From: Nocardioides sp. 1609
GTDB lineage: Bacteria > Actinomycetota > Actinomycetes > Propionibacteriales > Nocardioidaceae
DNA length: 64,000 nt
Direction: 5' to 3'
Assembly (NCBI RefSeq): GCF_004522105.1
Contig: NZ_SPUJ01000001.1
Location: 248,001 to 312,000 of the forward strand
Positions 54,977-64,000 of this stretch are shown one piece after another (position 1 is the first letter of the stretch; every line of letters starts with the position of its first letter). Position numbers and translations under genes: made by a program. The notes beneath the pieces were generated by a model that saw only the letters and a list, made by a program, of their open reading frames with translations, did no database searches and was not told the origin of the DNA.

Positions 54977-55160
54977 CCGCGACGAGTACCCCGTCGGTGT
55001 CGGGTCCAACCGGCACGGCCGCGCACCGGCGGCACCACCGCCGACACCGAGCAGGACCGCGCCTCGCCCGCGACGGCGCGGCTGCCTCGCACCAACGCGC
55101 GCTACGTGTCCGACCCCGTCCAGACGTGCCGACATCCCCGCCTGGGGCGGGGCGGGGTGG

Positions 55161-56423
55161 TCAGGGTTCGGCTGGCTCGGCTGGTGGTTCGGCTGGTGGT
55201 TCGGCTGGTGGTGGGTGGAGTGGGGTGGTGCCGTGGTGGTCGCGTCGGTAGGTGAGGCCGGAGGGTGCGGTCCACTCGAACGTGCCGGGCTCGGTCATCG
55301 TGTAGCGCCATCGTCCGTGGGTCTTGGCGCGGTGGTGCCTACGGCACAGGGGTGCGAGGTTGTCGCTGGAGGTGGTGCCGCCGAGGTCGTGGGGGGTGAT
55401 GTGGTCGAGGTCGCAGCGGGTGGCGGGGCGTCGGCAGTGGGGGAAGACGCAGGTGAGGTCACGCAGCTCGATGTGTTCACGTAGCCGGTCGGGGGCTTCG
55501 TAGGCCTCGACGTGGACGTGGCCGTTGAGGTCGATGACGGGCTTGACGACGACCTTGGTGGACGCGGCGCACCAGCTCTGGATGGTCTCGACGGTGACCG
55601 GGGTGCGGGTGGTCTCGCAGCGGGCGAGGTCGGGTGAGTCCTGGTGCAGGTGGACCACCAGCGCCCGGCCGGTCTGGCTGGTCTGGTTGGGGTGGTCGAG
55701 GGGTTGGTCGCCGCGGGCGAGGTCGCCGAGGGCGAGGGAGCGTCGGACGTCGAGGGGCGCGTGGCAGCCGGCGTCGGCGAGCCTGGCGGCTCCGGTGCGG
55801 AGGGCGTCCTCGAGGTCGAGGGCGTCGGGGACGGAGAGGAGTCCCTCGAGGTGGACGTGGCCTTCCAGGGTCGGCTGGGTGAGGTCGATCCAGGCGTGTC
55901 GCTCGTCTCCGGCGGGGGCGAGGTCCTGGGGTGCGTAGCGGGCGAGGGCTTCGTCGATGAGGCGGTCGAGCTGGGCGAAGGTGACGGTGCGCACGGCTTG
56001 GGCGAGGCGGGCGTCGACGTGGGCGGCGCCGTCGAGGGGGAGCCGCATGGTGGCCTCGGCGATCCGGCCGGCCTTCCACACCGGGAGCCGTCCGTCGAGG
56101 ACCGCTGCCCAGAGTCGGGGGAGGCGGTAGCGCAGCTCCAGGGCGCGGCCCAGGTAGCCGAGCCCGGCATCGGTGCTCATGCCCATCGCGGCGGCGAGGT
56201 CGTAGGCGGCGAACTCCTCGATGACCGGGCACCCGACACCACCCAGGGGCAACGGTCGCTCCCCGAAGGTCACGGCGTCCGGGTCGTCGTCGGTGGTGTG
56301 CTCGAGGGCCCAGTCGAGCACGGCGACCAGGGTCGCGATCTCGGCCTGGCGGGCTGCGTCCTGCTTGCCGCGCACGACCATAAGCGCCGGGTCGGCGTCC
56401 TGGGTAGCAGTGGTTGCGGCCAT
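55161..56423 (-). CDS. DUF222-HNH endonuclease-like protein
   Basis: A 420-residue protein with an N-terminal DUF222 region (helical, about residues 15-290) and a C-terminal HNH domain. The HNH block is CVFPHCRRPATRCDLDHITPH, then SSDNLAPLCRRHHRAKTHGRW, including the Cys pairs and the DH/HH catalytic residues. This architecture is abundant in actinobacterial genomes, often in multiple copies, with a suspected link to 13E12-type repeat elements. The C-terminus ends in tandem PAEPPAEPPAEP residues encoded by a 12-bp repeat. A TAGAAT box lies 5 bases upstream of the ATG. Downstream is a transposase relic. Confidence 0.87.
   Translation of the reverse strand: MAATTATQDADPALMVVRGKQDAARQAEIATLVAVLDWALEHTTDDDPDAVTFGERPLPLGGVGCPVIEEFAAYDLAAAMGMSTDAGLGYLGRALELRYRLPRLWAAVLDGRLPVWKAGRIAEATMRLPLDGAAHVDARLAQAVRTVTFAQLDRLIDEALARYAPQDLAPAGDERHAWIDLTQPTLEGHVHLEGLLSVPDALDLEDALRTGAARLADAGCHAPLDVRRSLALGDLARGDQPLDHPNQTSQTGRALVVHLHQDSPDLARCETTRTPVTVETIQSWCAASTKVVVKPVIDLNGHVHVEAYEAPDRLREHIELRDLTCVFPHCRRPATRCDLDHITPHDLGGTTSSDNLAPLCRRHHRAKTHGRWRYTMTEPGTFEWTAPSGLTYRRDHHGTTPLHPPPAEPPAEPPAEPAEP
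55166..55212. repeat. 12-bp tandem repeat in the 3' end of the HNH gene
   Basis: GGTTCGGCTGGT-type units recur about four times (on the plus strand) and encode the PAEP repeats at the C-terminus of the HNH protein on the minus strand. In-frame slippage is possible. Confidence 0.7.
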
Positions 56424-56580
56424 GCCTGATTCTACCTCGACCCGTACTCAATCGCCAGTGTGTTCGAACATCCTGTGAACGCGAACGCGCAGATGACGCA
56501 CGAGCTAGGTGTCATGCCCAGCCACGTTGTGCGATCGGGTACGGCGAGTCTTCGGCGCGGTAGTGCTCAGAACATGTGTC

Positions 56581-56970
56581 GGAGGTGCGCCAGGCGAACC
56601 TGCACGCCGCTACGAACCCGACGCCTCGGGGCGCTGCTCCACGTCGACCTCGAGAAGCGCGGCACCATCCCCGACGGCGGCGGCTGGCGCTACCGGGGCC
56701 GGCCTGCGGGAAAGGAGAACCGGCCCTACCGCCCCCAGACCAACGGCAAGATCGAGCGCTTCCACCGCACCCTGGCCGCCGGCTGGGCACACCGGCGCCT
56801 CCACGACTCCGAGAACACCCGCCGCACTGGCAGGGTGGCTCCACCGGTTCAACCACCACCGGCTCACTCAGCCCTCGCAGGCCCTCCACCAGCCGACCAG
56901 CTCGACACGGGGGCCGCTGCGGTCGAACGCGATGACCCGGTTGGACAACCTGGCTGGGCGCCACAGCCCG
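56581..56970 (+). pseudogene. Decayed IS481-family transposase relic
   Basis: Pieces of an IS481-type DDE transposase are readable in two frames: RRYEPDASG (frame starting 56581), then GALLHVDLEKRGTIPDGGG and NRPYRPQTNGKIERFHRTLA in the next frame (56628-56823), then LAGWLHRFNHH and LDNLAGRHS in the first frame again (56821-56970). The two frameshifts, the missing N-terminal half and the joining of GRPAGKEN directly to RPYRPQTNG, which removes the middle catalytic Asp, show it is dead. The first Asp (HVD) and the final Glu (KIERF) remain. No terminal inverted repeats were found. It lies between the HNH gene and the antiporter. Confidence 0.75.
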
Positions 56971-57092
56971 ACCCGGCCGCCGGACCTACGGCCGGCCCAC
57001 CTCGACCCAGGGAGCAGCCGAGGCGCCGCGCAGCTCGACCCCGCCCGCAGGGGTCTGCCGCGAGCGGCACCGGGTGCACTAGACAGGGTTGA

Positions 57093-58424
57093 ATGGAACC
57101 CGCCGGCTACTTCCTCCTTGCTGGCACGTGTCTTCTCGTGGCGGTCGCGCTGCCGACGTTGCTGCACCGGTACGCCGTGTCGCCGGCGATGGTGCTGCTG
57201 CTGGTCGGCGTCGTGGTCGGGCTGACGCCGCTCAGCGACGGGCTGGTCCTCGACGTCTCCGACCACCACGACCGCGCGATCGTGGAGCACGTCACCGAGC
57301 TGACGGTGCTGGTCGCGCTGATGGGCGTCGGGCTGGCCATCGACCGGCCGCTGGACCTGCTGCGCCCGTCGACGTGGCGCACGTGGTCGCCCACGTGGCG
57401 CCTGCTGGCCCTCGCCCTCCCCGCCTGTGTCGCGGCGGTCGCCCTGCTGGGCTGGGCGGCGCTGGGCCTGGCGCCCGCGACCGCGCTCCTGCTCGGCGCG
57501 GTCCTCTCCCCCACCGACCCGGTGCTGGCCTCCGACGTCCAGGTCGGGGGCCCGGGCTCCTCGATCGCCGACGACGAGCCCGACGAGGTGCCCTACGCCG
57601 AGGACCAGACCACGTCGACGGAGTCGAGCGAGATCCGGTTCGCCCTGACGTCGGAGGCCGGGCTCAACGACGGCCTGGCGTTCCCGTTCGTGCACGCCGC
57701 CGTGCTCGTCCTCGCCGGCGGGTCCTTCCTGACCGGCGCGGCCGAGTGGGCCAGCTGGTACGTCGTCGGCAAGCTCGTCCTCGGCGTCCTGGTCGGCGTC
57801 CTCATCGGCCGCGGCCTCGGGCGACTGGCGTTCCGCGCGAAGACGTCGTCACTCCGCCTGGCCGAGCAGGGTGAGCCGCTGCTCGCGCTGGCCGCCCTCC
57901 TCACGACGTACGGCGTCGCCGAGCTGGTCCGGGGCTACGGGTTCATCGCCGTCTTCGCCTGCGCGATGGCGCTGCGGGCCGCCGAGCACCGCCACGACTA
58001 CCACCGCGCGATGCACGACGTCGTCCAGCGCCTCGAGCGGCTGCTCACCCTGGTGGTCCTGCTGCTGCTCGGGATCGCGCTGTCCTCGGGTCTCCTGGAC
58101 GCCCTCGACTGGCGAGGCGTCGTCGCCGGCACCGCCCTGGTGCTCCTGATCCGCCCCCTCACGGCGTGGCTGTCGCTGAGCGTCCTGCCCCGCACCGGTG
58201 ACCGGGCCGGCGGTCTCGACCGGCGGGCCCGGCTGGCGGTGGCGTTCTTCGGGATCCGCGGCGTCGGCAGCCTGTACTACGTCGCCTGGGCCACCAGCCA
58301 CGCGGAGTTCACCGATGCCGACTGGGTCTGGGCCACGGTCGGCTTCACCGTGGCGTTCTCGGTGCTGGTGCACGGCGTGACGGCGACGCCGGTCATGCGG
58401 CGGATCGAGTCGGAGCCGGCCTGA
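57093..58424 (+). CDS. CPA1-type Na+(K+)/H+ antiporter
   Basis: A 443-residue protein with about 12 membrane helices. The conserved core of cation:proton antiporters is present: GAVLSPTDPVLASDVQ (Thr-Asp motif of helix 4) and LTSEAGLNDGLAFPFVHA (the Glu-Ala-Gly-Leu-Asn-Asp motif of helix 5). An Arg in the last helices (FGIRGVGSLYYVAWA) is also typical of the family. It probably exchanges Na+ or K+ for protons. Translation starts at ATG, after a TAGACA-like stretch. It is convergent with guaA, with 54 bases between stop codons. Confidence 0.92.
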   Translation: MEPAGYFLLAGTCLLVAVALPTLLHRYAVSPAMVLLLVGVVVGLTPLSDGLVLDVSDHHDRAIVEHVTELTVLVALMGVGLAIDRPLDLLRPSTWRTWSPTWRLLALALPACVAAVALLGWAALGLAPATALLLGAVLSPTDPVLASDVQVGGPGSSIADDEPDEVPYAEDQTTSTESSEIRFALTSEAGLNDGLAFPFVHAAVLVLAGGSFLTGAAEWASWYVVGKLVLGVLVGVLIGRGLGRLAFRAKTSSLRLAEQGEPLLALAALLTTYGVAELVRGYGFIAVFACAMALRAAEHRHDYHRAMHDVVQRLERLLTLVVLLLLGIALSSGLLDALDWRGVVAGTALVLLIRPLTAWLSLSVLPRTGDRAGGLDRRARLAVAFFGIRGVGSLYYVAWATSHAEFTDADWVWATVGFTVAFSVLVHGVTATPVMRRIESEPA

Positions 58425-58478
58425 GCGCCGTCGCGGCGCCCGCGCCCGGACGGCGCAGCGGCCGGGACGACGGGGCCG

Positions 58479-60041
<1,563 letters not shown>

Positions 60042-60048
60042 GGCCGCC

Positions 60049-60054
60049 AGCCTA
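60049..60054 (-). promoter_or_regulatory. -10 box of a probable leaderless guaA mRNA
   Basis: TAGGCT is followed by 7 bases and the ATG of guaA, matching the leaderless geometry seen at several other genes of the window. Confidence 0.6.
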
Positions 60055-60272
60055 TCGAGGCACGGCGGTCGTCCCGGTTCCGGGCGTGCTGCAGGACCCC
60101 GCCGGGGAGGGAGGGGAGGTGGCGGGGCCCTGAGCGTCGGTGCCGGTCGAGGACGGGCAGCGACGACGAACCCGTCCCTCAGGAGGGAGCAGCATCCACA
60201 CGGGTCCGCCCGGTAGAACGACGACGACGTCCCGCGGTTACGCCACCGGGCGCGACGTCTCGGTGTCCCGCG

Positions 60273-61997
60273 TCACGAGACGCCGACGATGGGCAGCCGC
60301 AGGGCCCCCGACGCGTGGGGCGGGACGGCGGGGGTCCGCGGCGCGACCGGCTCGATCCGGCGGTACTCCGCACCCAGCGGCGGGCGCTGGTCGGGCTCGC
60401 CCTTGTTGGGCCACAACGCCATCGCGCGCTCGGCCTGCGCGGTGATGGTGAGCGAGGGGTTGACCCCGAGGTTGGCCGAGATCGCCGATCCGTCAGCGAC
60501 GTGCAGCCCGGGGTGGCCGAAGACCCGCTGGTAGGGGTCGATGACGCCGTTGGCCGGCTCGGTGCCGATCGCGCAGCCGCCGATGAAGTGGGCGGTGAGC
60601 GGCATGTTGAACGGCTCGCCGATGTTGCCGCCCGGCGTCCCGCCAAGGACGCCGGCGATCCGGCGGACGGCGTCGTTGGCGGCCGGGATCCACGTCGGGT
60701 TCGGCGCTCCGTGGCCCTGCCGCGACGTCATCCGCCAGCCGAGCAGGCCCTTCTTGCCGTACGTCGTGATCGAGTTGTCGAGGCTCTGCATCACCAGCGC
60801 GATCACGGCTCGCTCGGACCAGTGCTTGAGGTCGTAGAGCTCGAGCAGGTTCCGCTTCTGCTCCCACATCGCCCGGAGCCAGGTGCGCCAGCGCGGCTCG
60901 TCGCCGTCGCCGTCGGTGAGGACGGTCTGCAGCATCGCCATCGTGTTGAAGCCCCTGCCGTAGCGGCAGGGCTCGATGTGGGTGTGCTCGTCGGGGTGGA
61001 AGCTCGAGGTGATCGCGACGCCGTAGGAGTAGTCGGTCGGGTCCGAGGACGGCGCGATCGCGCCCAGGATCGACTCCGAGTTCGTGCGCGACAGGAAGCC
61101 GAGTCGCTCCGAGAGCCGGGGCAGGTGCCCCTCGTCCTTCATCCGGTGCAGCAGCTTCTGGGTGCCGAGGGACGCCGCCGCCATCACCACGTGCTCCGCG
61201 GTCAGGGTGCGGGTGCTGCGCGCGGTGGCGCGCCTGGCCTTCGTGTACCTGACCGCGACGTCGTACCCGCCGCCGTCACGGGGGCTGACCCGGGTGACCG
61301 TCGTGAGCGGCAGCACCGTGGCGCCGCGCTTCTCGGCGAGGTACAGGTAGTTCTTGACCAGGGTGTTCTTGGCGTTGTGACGACAGCCGGACATGCACTC
61401 GCCGCAGTTGGTGCAGGCGTTGCGCGCCGGGCCCTCGCCGCCGAAGAACGGGTCCGCGGACTCCTCGCCGGGCTGCTGGCCGGGTCCGCCGAAGAAGACG
61501 CCGACCGGCGTCGGGTGGAAGCTCTCCCCCACGCCCATGTCGGTGGCGACCTTCTCCATCACGTCGTCGGCCGGCGTCCGCACCGGGTTCTCGACGACGC
61601 CCAGCATGCGCTTGGCCTGGTCGTAGTACGGCGCCAGCTCGTCGCGCCAGTCGGTGATCCCGGCCCACTGCGGGTCGGCGTAGAACTGCTCCATCGGCTC
61701 GTAGAGCGTGTTGGCGTAGACCAGCGAGCCGCCGCCGACACCGGCCCCGGCGACGATCAGCGTGTCGCGGAGCGCGTCGATGCGCTGGATGCCGTAGCAC
61801 CCGAGGGCCGGTGCCCACAGGTAGCTCCGCACGTCGAGGGTGCCGGAGGAGAACTCGTGGTCCTCGAAGCGCGGCCCCGCCTCGAGGACGCCGACGCGGT
61901 AGCCCTTCTCGGTCAGCCGCAGCGCGGCGACGGAGCCGCCGAAGCCGGAGCCGATCACCAGGACGTCGAAGTCGGGCTCACTCACGTTCTCGGCCAC
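60273..61997 (-). CDS. GMC oxidoreductase, cholesterol-oxidase-like, with ferredoxin-type Cys motif
   Basis: A 574-residue FAD enzyme. The Rossmann loop is VLVIGSGFGGSVAALRLTEKG and the GMC-type AGAGVGGGSLVYANTLYEP and C-terminal VADGSAISANLGVNPSLTITA blocks follow. A CxxCxxCxxxC cluster, CTNCGECMSGC (Cys195, 198, 201, 205), looks like a ferredoxin [4Fe-4S] motif; similar motifs occur in ChoD-like proteins of mycobacteria (recalled). The substrate may be a sterol, alcohol or amino alcohol. Start GTG (or the GTG 12 bases downstream) lies one base after the aldehyde dehydrogenase stop, so the two enzymes are translated together, pointing to an alcohol-aldehyde oxidation pathway. Confidence 0.9.
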   Translation of the reverse strand: MAENVSEPDFDVLVIGSGFGGSVAALRLTEKGYRVGVLEAGPRFEDHEFSSGTLDVRSYLWAPALGCYGIQRIDALRDTLIVAGAGVGGGSLVYANTLYEPMEQFYADPQWAGITDWRDELAPYYDQAKRMLGVVENPVRTPADDVMEKVATDMGVGESFHPTPVGVFFGGPGQQPGEESADPFFGGEGPARNACTNCGECMSGCRHNAKNTLVKNYLYLAEKRGATVLPLTTVTRVSPRDGGGYDVAVRYTKARRATARSTRTLTAEHVVMAAASLGTQKLLHRMKDEGHLPRLSERLGFLSRTNSESILGAIAPSSDPTDYSYGVAITSSFHPDEHTHIEPCRYGRGFNTMAMLQTVLTDGDGDEPRWRTWLRAMWEQKRNLLELYDLKHWSERAVIALVMQSLDNSITTYGKKGLLGWRMTSRQGHGAPNPTWIPAANDAVRRIAGVLGGTPGGNIGEPFNMPLTAHFIGGCAIGTEPANGVIDPYQRVFGHPGLHVADGSAISANLGVNPSLTITAQAERAMALWPNKGEPDQRPPLGAEYRRIEPVAPRTPAVPPHASGALRLPIVGVS

Positions 61998-61998
61998 G

Positions 61999-63621
61999 TC
62001 AGGCCCGCCCGAGCTTCTTCATGAGGCGGAGGTTGGTGGTCATCACCTTCGCGTAGGTCTCGTCGGACATCCCGAGCATCGGCGCGAACCGCACCAGCCG
62101 CTGGGTGGCGACCGACTGCGGCTCGGTGTAGCGCAGGATGCCCTCGGCACCCTGCCGGCGACCCGTGCCGGACTCCCGCATCCCGCCCATCGGCGCGTCG
62201 ATGCTGGCGAAGGTCGCCCCGAACGCCTCGTTCACGTTCACCGTCCCGCACCTCACGTGCCGGGCGATGGCGCGGGCCCGGGCGCCGTCCTGGCTGTAGA
62301 TCGAGGCGTTGAGGCCGTACTGGCCCTCGTTGGCGCGGCTCACGGCGTCCGCCTCGTCGTGGAAGCGGTAGAGCGAGACGACCGGACCGAACGTCTCGTG
62401 GGCGAAGCAGGTCATCTCGGGCGTGACGCCCTCGAGGATGGTCGGCTCGAAGTAGTAGGGGCCGAGGTCGGGGCGGGCCCGGCCGCCGGCGAGCACCCGG
62501 GCGCCGTGGGCGACGGCGTCCTCGACATGGGCGACGACGGTGTCGAGCTGGTCCTGGCTGACCAGGGAGCCCATGTCGTTGTCCCAGTCGAGGGTGGCGC
62601 CCAGGGTCATCGCCTCGGTGCGCGCCACGAACCGCTCGACGAACCGGTCGTAGACCTGGTCGGCGACGAACATCCGCTCCGTCGAGACGCACAGCTGGCC
62701 GGCGTTCGAGAACGACGCCCGGACCGCACCCTCGGCGGCCTTCTCGAGGTCGGCGTCGCGCAGCACGAGCAGCGGGTTCTTGCCGCCGAGCTCGAGCGAG
62801 CAGCCGATCAGCCGCTCCGCGCACTGCCGGGCGATGATCCTGCCGGTCGCGGTGGAGCCGGTGAAGCAGACGTGGTCGGAGCCGGCGATGATCGCGGGCC
62901 CGAGGTCGGGGCCGGGGCCCGCGACGACCTGCCACAGGTCGGGCGGGAAGCCGGCCTCGTCGAGCAGCCGGGCACCGAGCAGCGCGCTCAGCATCGTCTG
63001 CGCGTCGGGCTTCAGCACCACGGCGTTGCCGGCGAGCAGGGCGGGGAGCCCGTCGCAGAGCGCCATCGTGAACGGGTAGTTCCAGGGCGAGATGATCCCG
63101 ACCACGCCCTTCGGCACCCGGTTCACCTCGACCCGCGTCAGCCCGGGCACGACGCCGCGCTTGCGCCGGGTGTCGAGGTGCTGGTGCGCGGTGCGGGCGT
63201 AGTAGCGCGCGGTGAGGGCGATGTGCAGCGGCTCGTCGAAGGCGTGCTTGCGCGCCTTGCCCGACTCCAGCACGATCAGGTCGATGATCTCGGCCTGCCG
63301 GTCGAGGACGAGGTCGTGCAGCCGCAGCAGCATCGCCGCCCGCTCGTCGAGCGGCACCCGCGCCCACGCCGCCCGGGCCCGGCGGGCCCGCACGAACGCC
63401 TCGGCGACGTCGGCCTCGCTGGACTGCGGGACGTGCGCCAGCGGGGCGCCGTCGAGCGGGCTGTCGACCGGCGACGTCGTGCCCGAGGTGGCGAGGAGGC
63501 GGGCGGTGAGCCGGTCGACGTAGCCGCGGTCGAGGACGTACGACGCCGTCGGGTCGTGCTCGGGATCGGCTGGTCCGGCGACCAGGGGGCCGCCGGGCGT
63601 CGGGTTCGGGGAGCCACTCAT
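61999..63621 (-). CDS. NAD(P)-dependent succinic-semialdehyde/aldehyde dehydrogenase
   Basis: A 540-residue aldehyde dehydrogenase of the GabD2-like type. Motifs include VVGIISPWNYPFTMALCDG, FTGSTATGRIIARQCAER, LELGGKNPLLVL (catalytic Glu) and SNAGQLCVSTERMFV (catalytic Cys). Its sequence resembles the Rv1731-type succinate-semialdehyde dehydrogenase group, but the real substrate could be a fatty aldehyde. The ATG at 63621 follows TACTGT by 6 bases within a palindrome, implying a leaderless, repressed promoter; an ATG at 63648 is possible. The GMC oxidoreductase gene starts one base after the stop. Confidence 0.92.
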   Translation of the reverse strand: MSGSPNPTPGGPLVAGPADPEHDPTASYVLDRGYVDRLTARLLATSGTTSPVDSPLDGAPLAHVPQSSEADVAEAFVRARRARAAWARVPLDERAAMLLRLHDLVLDRQAEIIDLIVLESGKARKHAFDEPLHIALTARYYARTAHQHLDTRRKRGVVPGLTRVEVNRVPKGVVGIISPWNYPFTMALCDGLPALLAGNAVVLKPDAQTMLSALLGARLLDEAGFPPDLWQVVAGPGPDLGPAIIAGSDHVCFTGSTATGRIIARQCAERLIGCSLELGGKNPLLVLRDADLEKAAEGAVRASFSNAGQLCVSTERMFVADQVYDRFVERFVARTEAMTLGATLDWDNDMGSLVSQDQLDTVVAHVEDAVAHGARVLAGGRARPDLGPYYFEPTILEGVTPEMTCFAHETFGPVVSLYRFHDEADAVSRANEGQYGLNASIYSQDGARARAIARHVRCGTVNVNEAFGATFASIDAPMGGMRESGTGRRQGAEGILRYTEPQSVATQRLVRFAPMLGMSDETYAKVMTTNLRLMKKLGRA

Positions 63622-63636
63622 ATACCGACAGTATGT
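63622..63636 (-). promoter_or_regulatory. Palindromic operator overlapping the leaderless promoter of the aldehyde dehydrogenase operon
   Basis: ATAC-CGACA-GTAT (63622-63634) is an inverted repeat that touches the start codon. On the gene strand TACTGT forms a -10 box followed by 6 bases and the ATG. The form ATACYG..GTAT resembles TetR-family operators of actinobacteria; a regulator bound here would block transcription start directly. Confidence 0.5.
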
Positions 63637-63770
63637 GACGGCGGCCATCCTTGCTACCCGTCGGTCACCTTCGTCTCGGATCCCGGTTCCCTCCGGACGT
63701 CCTCGATCCGCTCGCCCGGTCGCCACCGCCCGGACACGAAGCGCTTGCCCGGGGATGATTCACTTCCGCG

Positions 63771-64000
63771 GTGCCACTCGGACGCCCACCGGAGCTGCCT
63801 CCCCGCCCGGACGACGCGGCGCCGGCCCCTGCCCGCAGCCGGGGCATGCAGCTGGCCACCGTCCTGGTCGTCGTCCTGCTCGTGTGCGGTGTGCTCGTCG
63901 CCCACGTCGCGCGCGAACGCGCGGCGACCGACCAGGCGGGTCTCGACGTCGGTGCGTCCCTCGCCCCGGTGGGCACGCCGGGCGGCCCGTCCGCCGAGCC
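63771..64000 (+). CDS. Putative membrane-anchored protein (N-terminal part, runs off window)
   Basis: An open frame from GTG at 63771 to the window end encodes about 76 residues: a Pro/Arg-rich start (VPLGRPPELPPRPDDAAP), one strong membrane helix (LATVLVVVLLVCGVLVAHV) and the beginning of a hydrophilic exported part (RERAATDQAGLDVGASLAP). ATG at 63846, just before the helix, is an alternative start. The orientation is divergent from the aldehyde dehydrogenase gene, with 149 bases between the starts, so it may share the regulatory region. No family can be named from this fragment. Confidence 0.5.
   Translation, partial: MPLGRPPELPPRPDDAAPAPARSRGMQLATVLVVVLLVCGVLVAHVARERAATDQAGLDVGASLAPVGTPGGPSAE

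Noticed and set aside
54994..55050. 10-bp inverted repeat (TCGGTGTCGG / CCGACACCGA) after DUF5709 as a terminator
   Set aside because: Arms are 37 bases apart and short, weaker than every other hairpin in the window.
60042..60272. Non-coding 231-base gap between guaA and the GMC gene searched for a small gene or RNA
   Set aside because: Only the guaA -10 box was found; no frame with a plausible start and no strong hairpin.

Overview
The window is very GC-rich (roughly 72-74% by eye), densely coded DNA from an actinobacterium, most likely a Nocardioides-type member of the Nocardioidaceae (taxonomy is inferred, no marker gene is present). Supporting signs are coenzyme F420 biosynthesis and use, a mycothiol-type DinB enzyme, a monomeric NADP-isocitrate dehydrogenase, the families DUF3017, DUF5709, PerM/DUF6350 and DUF222-HNH, GTG starts, and many genes whose start codon lies only 6-7 bases after a TANNNT -10 box (leaderless mRNAs). 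No tRNA, rRNA, CRISPR array or intact mobile element was seen.

Layout. 0-10 kb: the trpS / 2'-5' RNA ligase / yihY operon (minus), a mycothiol-dependent enzyme, a tandem GNAT, an MFS exporter, an SRPBCC protein, a small lipoprotein and a giant fused ABC exporter. 10-21 kb: central metabolism, with monomeric icd, an aquaporin, mdh, folD-DUF3017, an MFS gene, purH, purN and perM. 21-25 kb: an unusual cassette made of a sigma-70-like protein fused through a transmembrane helix to a Cys-containing exported region, followed by two lipoprotein genes that share a near-identical promoter. 25-32 kb: sucCD, an M23 peptidase, pcrA, a small membrane protein and an M15 peptidase. From memory, perM-purN-purH, sucCD, M23 and pcrA lie together in Mycobacterium tuberculosis (Rv0949-Rv0957), so the sigma cassette appears inserted into an old syntenic block.

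32-41 kb: a PspC-type envelope-stress module (LuxR response regulator and PspC-histidine kinase, divergent from a PspC/LiaF-like protein, a tiny membrane protein and a YbaK deacylase), then an asymmetric two-gene ABC exporter. 40-54 kb: F420 and fatty-acid metabolism (npdG, an LLM F420 oxidoreductase, a MerR regulator, acyl-CoA dehydrogenase, two acyl-CoA synthetases, a methyltransferase, an MMPL transporter, fbiC). The same TGACA-N7-TGTCA palindrome precedes both the LLM gene and the MerR/acyl-CoA dehydrogenase pair, suggesting one regulon. 54-64 kb: a VOC protein, DUF5709, an HNH endonuclease, a decayed IS481-type transposase, a CPA1 antiporter, guaA, a coupled aldehyde dehydrogenase / GMC oxidoreductase operon and the start of a membrane-anchored protein.

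The most interesting signals are the membrane-tethered sigma factor with its paired promoters, the five-copy 26-bp palindrome family at two loci (supplying stop codons at one of them), the shared MerR-type operators, a MarR-type palindrome in front of icd, and the complementary loss of ATPase motifs in two ABC exporters.
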